From the NCBI GenBank assembly GCA_004172935.1, contig SDZD01000049.1, forward strand, positions 1 to 49,466: a stretch of 49,466 nucleotides of DNA. The letters are read 5' to 3'. Under the pieces are notes generated by a model. The model did not search any database, was not told where the DNA came from, and saw only the letters and a program-made list of their open reading frames with translations. A program made the translations under genes and the position numbers. The DNA comes from a bacterium (GTDB taxonomy: Bacteria; Armatimonadota; Abditibacteriia; Abditibacteriales; Abditibacteriaceae). Below are positions 23,801 through 31,963 of the stretch, one piece after another. Within the stretch, counting starts at the first letter, position 1, and the number at the start of each line of letters is the position of its first letter.

Positions 23801-26239
23801 ATGACTTCAAAAATTCTGATGGCTATGGTGACTTTGTCTGTGGCGTCTGCGGCCCATTCTCAACTGAAAGTTCAGCCCGTTCAGGTGGCGGTTTCTCCTG
23901 CGGCTGTTCATGGCATCGGCGGATTCGTTGGCGAGCGCATGGCCGCTAACCGCGAGAACTACCTCAAAAAGTTCGACATCAACTCCCATGTCGCGATGGT
24001 CGAAGCAGCCAAGACGCGCGATTGGTGGTGGATTGGCGAACAGCCCGGCAAGTGGCTCGAATCGGCGACATGGAGCGCTAAAACCGCCAACGATGCCAAC
24101 CTCGAAGCCAGCACGCGCGCCATTTTGGCGCGGTTGGAGGCGGCCCAGAAACCGGACGGTTATCTGGGTATCACCGACACGGCAGTTCGCACTCCGCAAC
24201 AACCGTTGCGCGGCATGGACCCCTACGAGCTGTACTTCACGCTGCATGGGTTAATCACCGCCTCGCAAGAGTTGAACGACCCCAAAGCACTGGCCGCCGC
24301 CAAGAAGTTGGGCGACTACTTCGCTGATACCATCGGCCCCGGTAAAGCCGAGTTCTGGCCGAGCGATATTCACGCCCCGCAAAACCATAACGTGCGCCTG
24401 ACCGGGAGCCATTCGCCCATCGCCGGGCACACAGTTCACTACGGCTTTGAGGGCACCCTGCTCATCGACCCGATGCTGCGCCTGTATGAAGTGACGGGCG
24501 ACAAAAAATATTTGCAATGGAGCCAGTGGGTGGTCGCCAATATGGACAAGTGGAGTGGCTGGGACAGCTTCTCGCGCCTCGACGATGTGGCGGCGGGGAA
24601 AATTGGCGTCGATCAGTTGCAACCCTACGTCCACTCGCATACCTTCCAGATGAACTTTCTGGGACTGCTTCGGCTCTATCAAATCACTGGCGATGCCTCG
24701 TTGCTGCGTAAGGTGAAAGGGGCGTGGGACGATGTCGCGAAGCGGCAGATGTACATCACTGGTGGCGTTTCGGTGGCTGAGCATTACGAAGAGGGCAACT
24801 TCAAACCCGTTTCGGGCAACGTGGTCGAGACATGCGCTAACATGTCGTGGATGCAACTGACTCAGGCTCTACTCGAACTGACGGGCGACCCGAAATATGG
24901 CGATGCCATCGAGAAGTTGCTGGTGAACCACGTCTTCGCCTCACAGACCGGAGATGGCGATTCTTACCGCTATCATACGCCGCCCAACGGCTCCAAACCA
25001 GAGGGCTATTTTCATGGCCCCGATTGCTGTACATCCAGCGGCCATCGCCTGGTTTCGATGCTGCCAGAGTTCTTCTACGCGCAGAAAGGCGACGCTCTTT
25101 TCGTCAACCAATATGTGCCGTCAACTGCCAACTTCGCCTTGCCGGGTGGCAACACGGTGGCGTTAACGCAGCAAACCCGCTATCCCGAAGCCGAAACCGT
25201 CACTATCGAAGTGACTCCGAAAAAAGCCGCTAACTTCGCTCTCAATGTGCGCATTCCGGCTTGGTGCGCGGCGCCCACTTTAAAGGTAAACGGCAAGACG
25301 ATGGCCGCCAAAGCGGGCTACGCACGCATCGAGCGCAGCTGGAAAGCGGGCGATAAAGTGGAGCTAACATTGCCGATGAGCCTGAGTTGGCAGCAGTCGG
25401 ATGGCGGCGAAGAAAAGAACGCGCCCGTCGCCAATCGGCCTTATGCTTTGCTGCGCGGCCCGGTGGTATACGCGCTCGATACCGTGTGGTGGAACGATAA
25501 GGGCGTCGCGGCTCCGCCCGATGTGGCCGCGTGGGCTGGCATGGGCATCGAGAAGGCGCCCAGGTATCCGGTTGTGCCGACGCCCGCCGATGCGCTCGGC
25601 CCCGCTCTGGAAGTTCCGGTGACGCTCATTGACGGCTCGACGGCGCGCGCCAAAATGCTGCCCTTCGCCAATGTGGGCACCTGGTATCGGGCGGGCGAAG
25701 CCAAGCCGAATCCCAACAGCATCGCCTATTCTTATGCGGTATGGTTGCAGGACAAAAACGGTCCCACTTTCGAGCGCAATCGCAAAGAGGTCGCGGAAGC
25801 CAGCCGAATCGAAGCGAACTCGCTCGACTTTATCCGCATCGGCAACGAAGCCTCCGAAAAGGCGCATAATCTGACGGGAGAAAGTAACTCCGGCGGCTTC
25901 GGTGGCAAATCGTATCGCGATTCGCGCGGCACCTTCAGCTACGATATGAAAGTATCGAGCGAAGCTCCCAGCGTTCTCGTCGCCACTTTCTGGGGCAGCG
26001 ATGTTGGTCGTACTTTCGATGTTTGGGTCAACGACCGCAAAATCGCCACGCAGACGCTCGAAAACGTTCAGCCCAACCAATTCTTCGAGGTTAAATATGC
26101 CATTCCTCTCGACATCGTCGCCGGAAAAACCGACGCGATGGGCCGTAAAGTCGACACCGTGACGGTCAAGTTCGCCGCTGCGAACGGCTCGACTGCGGGC
26201 GGTGTTTTCGGACTGCGAACCGAACTGGCGAATCCGTAA
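23801..26239 (+). CDS. Beta-L-arabinofuranosidase, GH127 family (DUF1680)
   Basis: An 812-residue retaining glycosidase that removes beta-L-arabinofuranose, for example from plant hydroxyproline-rich glycans or pectin side chains. The family's cysteine-zinc active site is intact. E343 and C345 lie in VVETCANMSW, and the CC pair C409-C410 is in the DCCTSSGHR region; these correspond to E338, C340, C417 and C418 of the Bifidobacterium HypBA1 enzyme, where C417 is the nucleophile. An (alpha/alpha)6 barrel is followed by beta-sandwich domains. From the ATG at 23801 the N-terminus MTSKILMAMVTLSVASAAHSQ is a signal peptide; an upstream ATG at 23774 would put acidic residues before it. It is thus likely exported. 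Confidence 0.94.
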   Translation: MTSKILMAMVTLSVASAAHSQLKVQPVQVAVSPAAVHGIGGFVGERMAANRENYLKKFDINSHVAMVEAAKTRDWWWIGEQPGKWLESATWSAKTANDANLEASTRAILARLEAAQKPDGYLGITDTAVRTPQQPLRGMDPYELYFTLHGLITASQELNDPKALAAAKKLGDYFADTIGPGKAEFWPSDIHAPQNHNVRLTGSHSPIAGHTVHYGFEGTLLIDPMLRLYEVTGDKKYLQWSQWVVANMDKWSGWDSFSRLDDVAAGKIGVDQLQPYVHSHTFQMNFLGLLRLYQITGDASLLRKVKGAWDDVAKRQMYITGGVSVAEHYEEGNFKPVSGNVVETCANMSWMQLTQALLELTGDPKYGDAIEKLLVNHVFASQTGDGDSYRYHTPPNGSKPEGYFHGPDCCTSSGHRLVSMLPEFFYAQKGDALFVNQYVPSTANFALPGGNTVALTQQTRYPEAETVTIEVTPKKAANFALNVRIPAWCAAPTLKVNGKTMAAKAGYARIERSWKAGDKVELTLPMSLSWQQSDGGEEKNAPVANRPYALLRGPVVYALDTVWWNDKGVAAPPDVAAWAGMGIEKAPRYPVVPTPADALGPALEVPVTLIDGSTARAKMLPFANVGTWYRAGEAKPNPNSIAYSYAVWLQDKNGPTFERNRKEVAEASRIEANSLDFIRIGNEASEKAHNLTGESNSGGFGGKSYRDSRGTFSYDMKVSSEAPSVLVATFWGSDVGRTFDVWVNDRKIATQTLENVQPNQFFEVKYAIPLDIVAGKTDAMGRKVDTVTVKFAAANGSTAGGVFGLRTELANP

Positions 26240-26243
26240 CGTC

Positions 26244-26249
26244 TATAAT
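26244..26249 (+). promoter_or_regulatory. TATAAT -10 box close to start codon
   Basis: A consensus TATAAT ends 11 bases before the ATG at 26261, and directly follows the GH127 stop region. It predicts a 5' leader of only a few bases for the zinc-ribbon gene. Confidence 0.4.
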
Positions 26250-26260
26250 GAAATTAGGTT

Positions 26261-26710
26261 ATGTGTCGCTACGCCATGTCCGGCCCCTACAAGGAAAAGT
26301 GGGCCTGTTTTGAGTGCCGCAAGTCGTTTCGAAAGACGAATCGGTGGGAAATTCACGCGCGTCCGGTTCCATTGGCGGAAGATGGCGAGCGCCTCGTGCT
26401 ATGCCCCCAATGCGGCCAACGTATGAACGACATGGGGCTGGATTTCAAGGCGCCTCGCCAAAACGACATCGAGCAGTGGAAAAAAGTCGAGTTGTTGTTC
26501 GCCAACGGTTATGCCTTCCATTCGTGTGGTTGCAATGGCCCCGGCCCACACCCGGCTCGGCTCAACGAAGTGCCCACCTTTGTTGCCCAAGAGCAGCAAG
26601 CCAGAGAATTGCGGCAACAAAAACGCGCCAATCAACTGATGTCGCGGCGCAAGAGAAAGCGCCATGACGTGCATCCAAAAGAGTATTTTGCTCGCGTACG
26701 CTCAAAGTAA
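26261..26710 (+). CDS. Small zinc-ribbon protein, conserved hypothetical
   Basis: A 149-residue protein with cysteine pairs C16-x2-C19 and C48-x2-C51, which would form one zinc ribbon, and a later C89-G-C91. The first third (MCRYAMSGPYKEKWACFECRKSFRK) and the DMGLDFKAPRQNDIEQW segment belong to a family of unknown function that I recall from several phyla. The C-terminal third is strongly basic and helical (ELRQQKRANQLMSRRKRKRHD), which suggests nucleic-acid or ribosome binding. This is inferred from charge only. Confidence 0.8.
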   Translation: MCRYAMSGPYKEKWACFECRKSFRKTNRWEIHARPVPLAEDGERLVLCPQCGQRMNDMGLDFKAPRQNDIEQWKKVELLFANGYAFHSCGCNGPGPHPARLNEVPTFVAQEQQARELRQQKRANQLMSRRKRKRHDVHPKEYFARVRSK

Positions 26711-26782
26711 GAATGTGTCCAGAATGTGAGATAAGGAGGGAGTGGCGTTGTCTAATGCTTGGTATTTGGAGACAACAAACCG

Positions 26783-27091
26783 ATGAAAAAACTTTCGATT
26801 GGACTGGGAGCTGTTGTGGTGCTGGCGACGATGGCAATGCCCTCGCTGGCTGATGTTCTGCGCGGGCGCATCAAAGAAGTCGATACCACCAAAGGTGTGG
26901 TGACTTTAATCGAGGGCAAGAAGGATTACACCTTCGCGGTTAACGGCGACACCAAGCTTCTGAACGTGAAGGGCGAGCCACTCGCCAACGGTTTGCTCAG
27001 CGGTGATTTAAAAGCTGGGCGCCGCGTGACGGTAGATTACACCACTACAGACGGAGCAAGCGTTCTGAACAGTCTGCAGATACGCCCATAA
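26783..27091 (+). CDS. Small secreted protein, OB-like beta domain
   Basis: A 102-residue precursor. MKKLSIGLGAVVVLATMAMPSLA is a clear signal peptide, and GGAGA sits about 9-10 bases before the ATG. The mature 79 residues have the repeated short-strand pattern LRGRIKEVDTTKGVVTLIEGKKDYTFAVNGDTKLL...GRRVTVDYTT. It resembles the small OB-like domains seen in DUF5666-type proteins. The function is unknown; the mature part is all beta and probably soluble in the periplasm. A terminator follows directly. Confidence 0.82.
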   Translation: MKKLSIGLGAVVVLATMAMPSLADVLRGRIKEVDTTKGVVTLIEGKKDYTFAVNGDTKLLNVKGEPLANGLLSGDLKAGRRVTVDYTTTDGASVLNSLQIRP

Positions 27092-27106
27092 CTTCTCGAT
27101 ATTGCA

Positions 27107-27144
27107 AAAGGCGCCCATTCAATCGAACGGGCGCCTTTGTTTTG
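27107..27144. terminator. Bidirectional terminator
   Basis: AAAGGCGCCC (27107-27116) pairs with GGGCGCCTTT (27129-27138) and is followed by GTTTTGG. It lies between convergent genes and can serve both the secreted OB-like protein and the DinB gene. Confidence 0.82.
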
Positions 27145-27159
27145 GTTGGTTGGTAAGGG

Positions 27160-27615
27160 TTAGCCCAGGACCAGATGGCTTTGAGTATCGCCGAGCAGGG
27201 TTTGAATGTAGGTGATTTGGCCGTGATGGTTGACCAGTTCAACGACAGGAATACCTGCGACCATGCTCAGAGGGGCCGGGCCAATCGGCAATTCCACCAT
27301 CTTCCCCAATTCGCTGGGATCCAAATTTTTGATGGCCTCTTTATGCGCTCCGACGATCTGAGTAACCAGCGCCTTCGCGTCCTCTCGATTTGTGACCGGA
27401 ACCAATTGCGTTTGTGGTTTTCCGGCGGCGACCAGAGTGAACATATTCACTGTGGCTGCCGCGTGGTTGATGATTTCCAGCACCGATTTCGCTTCGGGCG
27501 CGGGCTTCCAATCCAACTTGTCGTCGGGGATGAAGTCGAGATTGTTGTTGATGTTGGTGTTTGCCCAGTCGAGTTGACCGGCAATGAGTTCCAGAGGTGT
27601 TTGTGGGCTGGCCAT
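27160..27615 (-). CDS. DinB superfamily protein
   Basis: A 151-residue four-helix-bundle protein of the DinB/YfiT-like superfamily. The expected metal-binding histidines are visible: H51 in IINHAAATV and the NHHGQITYIQTLLG motif near residues 129-142 (H130, H131). Members are thiol-dependent transferases or damage-inducible proteins of unclear function. The start has no Shine-Dalgarno sequence. It precedes the GFA gene on the same strand by about 60 bases but need not share a transcript. Confidence 0.88.
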   Translation of the reverse strand: MASPQTPLELIAGQLDWANTNINNNLDFIPDDKLDWKPAPEAKSVLEIINHAAATVNMFTLVAAGKPQTQLVPVTNREDAKALVTQIVGAHKEAIKNLDPSELGKMVELPIGPAPLSMVAGIPVVELVNHHGQITYIQTLLGDTQSHLVLG

Positions 27616-27673
27616 GATGTGTTCGTTCGCTCTTTCGCTCTATTCACTGAGCAAAAACATGGCCCGTTATCCC

Positions 27674-28069
27674 TTACGGAGCCGTCTCATATTGAGGCAT
27701 TCCATCGCATATATCGAACCACTCAGCCTTATCGCCCACGAAAATATGAGCCGCTGGTTTGGCGCTGAGCTTGGTATCCAGAGAACCCAGGCGCAATATG
27801 AGGGTATCGGGAGTCGCATCGCGACGGGTGAAGAGCGGCGAGGTGCAATTTGCACACGAAACGCGATGCACTCCCGGTGATGATTGGTACTCTTTCAGTG
27901 ATTCAGTCCCCGTCAGCAAACGAAACTTCGAGCGCTCAATGCGGCTCCCCGTCGCGAAGGCTGTACCACTATATTTGCGACAAATCGAACAGTGGCAACA
28001 AACGATATGGTCGATCTCCCCATCGAATTCGTAAGTAACGGCGCCACACAGACAACTGCCTTTGAGCAT
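27674..28069 (-). CDS. GFA family (Gfa-like) zinc protein
   Basis: A 131-residue protein of the glutathione-dependent formaldehyde-activating (GFA/CENP-V) fold. The cysteine pattern fits two zinc sites: C6-x-C8, then CCHCSIC with C27 and C30, and later C72-x2-C75 (SCANC). The reaction is proven only for a few members. Together with the alcohol dehydrogenase at 7.2-8.3 kb it hints at aldehyde chemistry, but the genes are 20 kb apart. A TACACT -10-like box 10 bases before the start again suggests a short leader. Confidence 0.92.
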   Translation of the reverse strand: MLKGSCLCGAVTYEFDGEIDHIVCCHCSICRKYSGTAFATGSRIERSKFRLLTGTESLKEYQSSPGVHRVSCANCTSPLFTRRDATPDTLILRLGSLDTKLSAKPAAHIFVGDKAEWFDICDGMPQYETAP

Positions 28070-28103
28070 AAGTTGGTTTAGTGTAGGGGAGAACTGGTTC
28101 GGT

Positions 28104-28913
28104 TTAGGGCGCAGGGCGCTCAGGTCTTTGAAGCGAGTTCAAATCGGCCTCGAAGCCCACTTTTCCTCGACGCAAATCGGCGAGAGATGCGCGATACACC
28201 CAGCCGCCCCGCGACCACACGAGGTTATTCAGACTATCGAAAGTCGCCCACTCGACATCGGGTGTAAGCACGTCGGGAAACTCGCGCACGCGAAACTCGA
28301 AGGTGTAGCCGTGTTCGAGGTAGCCGCGATAAAAGCATTCGAGCGTTGGGCCTTTGCGAGCGGGTTTCCATTCCCAGCCATCGTCGTCATCGTTGGCGAT
28401 TTTGTGTGTGGGAGATTTTATGGGCCTCTCGTTTCCCCAGTTGTCGCCCATGCGAGTCCAACCATCGCGCTCCATTTTCAGGTAGGTGATGCCCAAATCC
28501 TCATCGCGCCCATAGCCCAATGGCTCGGTTTGAAAAGGCACATGGCCTTTCACTTTCTCCCAACAGTTAAGGAGCAAGGTTTTCTCGTCGCGCCACATAC
28601 CTCCACCGTTCCATGAGCCGAAATTATTGCCTTCGAGGTAGGTTTTCAGAAAGGGCAGGGCGCAGCAACCGTTCCATGTGTTGCCATCACTGCCCATCGC
28701 CAAATAGACCATCCATTGCCCATCGAACGAGACATCGCAGCGCTTGGAATAGATTTTCCCGTTGAACCACGAGCCATGCTCGAATTTATCGGTGCGTGTA
28801 TCCCAGCGAATGATGTGAAACACCTTCGAGGGACTGCGGCGGATGATAACGACAAAGGGAGCTTTACGCGCCGCCAACAGGTGAATGCGGGCCGGAGCGG
28901 GGGGAGTTGACAT
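28104..28913 (-). CDS. Conserved hypothetical protein
   Basis: A 269-residue protein without a known function. It begins ARIHLLAARKAPFVVIIRRSPSKVFHIIRWDT and carries CDVSFDGQWMVYLAMGSDGNTWNGCCALPFL, which looks like a beta-propeller-type repeat (SxDGxxxVY). It is rich in Trp and Gly and has no signal peptide. I recall similar proteins annotated only as hypothetical in other genomes. It ends about 34 bases from the GFA gene and follows the YdjM-like gene by a few bases, so the 29.4-27.2 kb minus-strand genes may be one transcript. Confidence 0.72.
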   Translation of the reverse strand: MSTPPAPARIHLLAARKAPFVVIIRRSPSKVFHIIRWDTRTDKFEHGSWFNGKIYSKRCDVSFDGQWMVYLAMGSDGNTWNGCCALPFLKTYLEGNNFGSWNGGGMWRDEKTLLLNCWEKVKGHVPFQTEPLGYGRDEDLGITYLKMERDGWTRMGDNWGNERPIKSPTHKIANDDDDGWEWKPARKGPTLECFYRGYLEHGYTFEFRVREFPDVLTPDVEWATFDSLNNLVWSRGGWVYRASLADLRRGKVGFEADLNSLQRPERPAP

Positions 28914-28918
28914 GGCGC

Positions 28919-29356
28919 TCAGTTTTTATCTTGGGGGGTGACGAGGGTTCCGGCTATCCACAACCCGGCGATGAAGACGGCGAAGTTGAACATCACTCCC
29001 CACTTATCCTCGAACGGCCATTTGTTGTGGGGCAGCTTGCCGTTGTGCGTCGGGATGAATTTTTCTTTCATCGGCGCATAGCGGCGCGGGTCTTTCTTCA
29101 GCTCGTAGGGAATATGCTCGAAGTCGGGGCACACGGCACCCAGAGCGCCCCAGAACTGCGGGCTTTTCCAGCCGTGAACGCGCCCGATTTGCGCGAGCGT
29201 ACCGAACACAAGCGGCGTTTCGCCGATGTCCATATCGTGGTGCGGGATAACATCGCCCACGACATGCGATACCACGCCAACCACAAAGGCCAGCGCAGGA
29301 TGTTTGCAATAACGACCAATGGCGGCGCCGATAGCCGCGTGAACAAATCCGGTCAT
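28919..29356 (-). CDS. YdjM-like membrane protein
   Basis: A 145-residue protein with TM-like segments at each end (HAAIGAAIGRY...FVVGVVSHVVGDVIPHHDMD and MFNFAVFIAGLWIAGTLV). The HAAIGAAIG and SHVVGDVIPHHDMD pattern is reminiscent of the YdjM/DUF457 membrane family, which carry conserved His and Asp residues and are called metal-dependent hydrolases. The reaction is not known. The gene is flanked on its 5' side by a 27-bp inverted repeat. Confidence 0.65.
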   Translation of the reverse strand: MTGFVHAAIGAAIGRYCKHPALAFVVGVVSHVVGDVIPHHDMDIGETPLVFGTLAQIGRVHGWKSPQFWGALGAVCPDFEHIPYELKKDPRRYAPMKEKFIPTHNGKLPHNKWPFEDKWGVMFNFAVFIAGLWIAGTLVTPQDKN

Positions 29357-29359
29357 AGC

Positions 29360-29472
29360 TAGTTTTTAGTTGTTAGTGGTCAGTTTTTAGTTCGTTATAT
29401 GGCTGTTGAGAGGAATCTGGCTTAGAGAGCCACTGTCCCTGTTCGAAACTAACCACTAACAACTAAAAACTA
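29360..29472. repeat. Inverted repeat, 27-bp arms
   Basis: Arms 29360-29386 and 29446-29472 are complementary over 27 bases with one mismatch (20 bases perfect). The sequence is a TTTTTAGTTGTTAGTGG type of short AT-rich repeat. It fills the space between the transglycosylase stop and the YdjM-like start. Confidence 0.75.
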
Positions 29473-29477
29473 ACCAC

Positions 29478-30656
29478 TTATCGGAACAATTCTGGGGCCA
29501 AGGCGCGGTAGGCGTAATACACCTTCCACACATATTTTTGGGTCGAGGCTTTGGGGATGCCGCGTCCGGCGCGGTTCACGGCGCCGACTCCGGCGTGGTA
29601 GGCGGCGACGGCGAGCATGGTGCCGTTCGAATCGCGCTCATACACCTTCAGGTTCTGGCGAAGCAACTTCGCGGCGCCTTTCAGGTTTTGGCGCGGGTCC
29701 CAGGCGTTGGCGACGCCCAGGGGGCGCAAGTTGAAGGGCATCAACTGGCCAAGTCCCATTGCCCCCGCGCCGGAAACGGCGTTGGGGTTGAACTCCGATT
29801 CAACCTGAACGATGGCGGCCAAAAAGCGTGGGTCGAGGCTCTGTGCTTGCGAGGCTTCGAGAATCGCGTAGGCGATAACATCGGCAGCGTCGGTATCGAG
29901 GCGTGGGTTGGTCCGCATCGCCAGCGAACGGAAGGCGGCGCGGCTCGACTCATCGAAGCCGAAGAAGGCGTTGTCGCGCTGTGCGGGCTGAGTCTGAGCG
30001 CGGGGAGCCGGTGTTCGCGGTGCCACCGAAGGGGCGGTGCGCGGGCGGGCAATGGTCGGCGCGGGGGGCAAGTCGATTTCGGGGCCGATGACAACGCCGT
30101 CGATACTGCTATTGGTGATGGTGTTGCTCAAGATGACGGCTTCGGGCGGTGGCGCACCGGGCACGTTCTTGGGCAGGTTCAGTACGGCTGAAGTGTCGTC
30201 GTTGGGGCCATCGAAGAGATTCGGGTCGCGCTTCGAGGTGGCGTTGACCAATTGGACGACGGCCTCAACGCCGACCATGCCCTGAACGCGGCACAGCACA
30301 CGCACCCAGTTGCCCGCGCGTCCGGCGGGCGAACTCTTGAAGTTCGGCGTCGCTCCGATGACCTGAGTTTGGCCATCGGGCAGTTGCAGCATGATGGAGA
30401 GCGTATCGCCACCGCCAAAGATGCCTTTCACTACGCCGCGCAGTTCGACTGTCTTTCCGACAAGGGCGGCGCCTTGATCTTTAAGTTCGTCGGTAGTGTC
30501 GATGCGGGCGGCTTCGAGGTTCTTTTTATGCTCCTCGAAATCAGGCAAAGCCGCCGATGTCGATGTTGTTTCTGTAGTTGCGGGAGCCGCCGGAGTTTGC
30601 GCCCAGAGAGGAGCGGAAGTCGCGGCTAGGAATGACAGCAAAAGAGGCAATCGCAT
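29478..30656 (-). CDS. Lytic transglycosylase with N-terminal extra domain
   Basis: A 392-residue exported SLT-type enzyme that cleaves peptidoglycan glycan strands, forming 1,6-anhydro-muramyl ends. MRLPLLLSFLAATSAPLWAQ is the signal peptide; an in-frame GTG at 30677 is a longer alternative. The C-terminal SLT domain contains AIVQVESEFNPNAVSGAGAMGLGQLMP, with E286 as the catalytic acid, and AAYHAGVGAVNRAGRGIP at the end. Before it lies an unrelated beta region, VGKTVELRGVVKGIFGGGDTLSIMLQL and onward (residues about 65-150), that looks like an OB-like fold. A long Pro/Arg-rich linker connects the two. Why the enzyme carries this domain is unclear. Confidence 0.9.
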   Translation of the reverse strand: MRLPLLLSFLAATSAPLWAQTPAAPATTETTSTSAALPDFEEHKKNLEAARIDTTDELKDQGAALVGKTVELRGVVKGIFGGGDTLSIMLQLPDGQTQVIGATPNFKSSPAGRAGNWVRVLCRVQGMVGVEAVVQLVNATSKRDPNLFDGPNDDTSAVLNLPKNVPGAPPPEAVILSNTITNSSIDGVVIGPEIDLPPAPTIARPRTAPSVAPRTPAPRAQTQPAQRDNAFFGFDESSRAAFRSLAMRTNPRLDTDAADVIAYAILEASQAQSLDPRFLAAIVQVESEFNPNAVSGAGAMGLGQLMPFNLRPLGVANAWDPRQNLKGAAKLLRQNLKVYERDSNGTMLAVAAYHAGVGAVNRAGRGIPKASTQKYVWKVYYAYRALAPELFR

Positions 30657-30803
30657 ACGTGGCAAAGAGTGGAACACCGTTTAGGCCAAAAGTTGCGCTG
30701 TGGCAAGTGAAACTGACATACAACGACTCGCCAAACGCTCATCAGATTATATAACAGCGCCCCCGCCAAGTCTCTAACGGTAGTAACAATGCCCAGCGGC
30801 TGG

Positions 30804-30824
30804 GGGCGAACACAAGGTTCGCCC
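30804..30824. repeat. GGGCGAAC hairpin (dispersed-repeat type)
   Basis: GGGCGAAC and GTTCGCCC form a perfect 8-bp stem around ACAAG. The hairpin at 39056-39078 has nearly the same stem, so this is probably a small dispersed REP-like element. It lies between the transglycosylase 5' end and the AraC gene 3' end. Confidence 0.6.
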
Positions 30825-30862
30825 TCAAACACTTCAACCAACCTCGTAGGCTTATCACCTAC

Positions 30863-31801
30863 TCAAGGCGCGCTTTCGATTTGCACCGCGTCGCCCCGCA
30901 AGCGTTCGACGTGCTGGCGTGGAGGGGCGCCGAAGAAGCGCCTGTAGTCGCGGCTAAAGTACGAAGGATCGTCATAGCCCACTTTGAATCCGGCGTTGGC
31001 GGCGTCCATGCCCTCGCTCACCATCAAACGCCGCGCTTCCTGAAGGCGCAATTGCTTTTGAAATTGGAGTGGAGTCAGCGCGGTGACATCCTTGAAATGG
31101 TGATGCAGCGCTGAAGAACTCATGCCCGATTCTCTGGCGAGTTTTTCGATGGTCAGCGGCTTGTCGTAGTTATCGCGTAGCCAGCTAATTGCTCTCGCCA
31201 CGCGCTGAGTCTGCCCTAGCCCCGGCACGATTTGATGGAGCCGCGCCGCTTGTGGCCCTTTCAACAACAGGTAAATGATTTCCCGCAACACCAGCGACCG
31301 CAAATAGGGCGATTCTCGCGGCGAATCGAAGAAGCGGGCGAGCCGCACCACAGCATCAAGCAACCCGCAATCTATCGGGCTTGATTCCATCGCGCGCAGC
31401 GGTGTACCCGCTGTTGGTGTCGGCAGTCCGGCTTCGGCGATGACCGAACCCACCATCGCCGGGTCGAGTCCGATAGTCATTCCCAGATGAGGTTTTTCCG
31501 GCGAAGCGTCCAATACCCGACTCGTGGCTGGTAACGTGACTGTGTTCAACAAAAAGTGCCCCGTATCGTAGATGTACTGCTCATCGCCGAGCGTAACCTG
31601 CTTGCTGCCCTGTGCCACCACGCACAGCAGCGGCATGTACATGGTGTGGCTGGGGGTTGTCGGGCACGACGAACTACTCACCCAGATCGACTCATAAGGC
31701 TGGCGCAGATTATCCCCGCCCACTGCCTTCTGTATCAGCCCCTTCAATTCTGTAAGCGAAGTAGGCATGTCTGTGATGGGGGAATCGTACTTTGTTGGCA
31801 T
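30863..31801 (-). CDS. AraC family transcriptional regulator (AraC_N type, YqhC-like)
   Basis: A 312-residue regulator. The N-terminal AraC_N (PF06719-like) domain, from SIWVSSSSCPTTPSHTMYMPLLCVVAQG to IYLLLKGPQAARLH, is followed by the two helix-turn-helix units of the AraC C-terminus. Those are IEKLARESGMSSSALHHHFKDVT and GYDDPSYFSRDYRRFFG. The start MPTKYDSPITD at 31801 matches usual family length; a longer frame to 31924 exists. It is divergent from two aldo/keto reductase genes, as YqhC sits beside yqhD and dkgA in E. coli, where it responds to aldehydes. The same role is inferred here. Confidence 0.9.
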   Translation of the reverse strand: MPTKYDSPITDMPTSLTELKGLIQKAVGGDNLRQPYESIWVSSSSCPTTPSHTMYMPLLCVVAQGSKQVTLGDEQYIYDTGHFLLNTVTLPATSRVLDASPEKPHLGMTIGLDPAMVGSVIAEAGLPTPTAGTPLRAMESSPIDCGLLDAVVRLARFFDSPRESPYLRSLVLREIIYLLLKGPQAARLHQIVPGLGQTQRVARAISWLRDNYDKPLTIEKLARESGMSSSALHHHFKDVTALTPLQFQKQLRLQEARRLMVSEGMDAANAGFKVGYDDPSYFSRDYRRFFGAPPRQHVERLRGDAVQIESAP

Positions 31802-31963
31802 GATGCAGGATCGTCCAATTAATCGCGAGTATCGTCCTAACTTATCGCACGTCATCGGACGCACAATTAAGTGTAGGGGCAAAACAAAGCGGGCGATGGT
31901 CTGGAGTATTCTCCATTTTTCCATCGCTTGAGTGAGTAGTTTTGCCTCGAAGGAAAGCGAACC

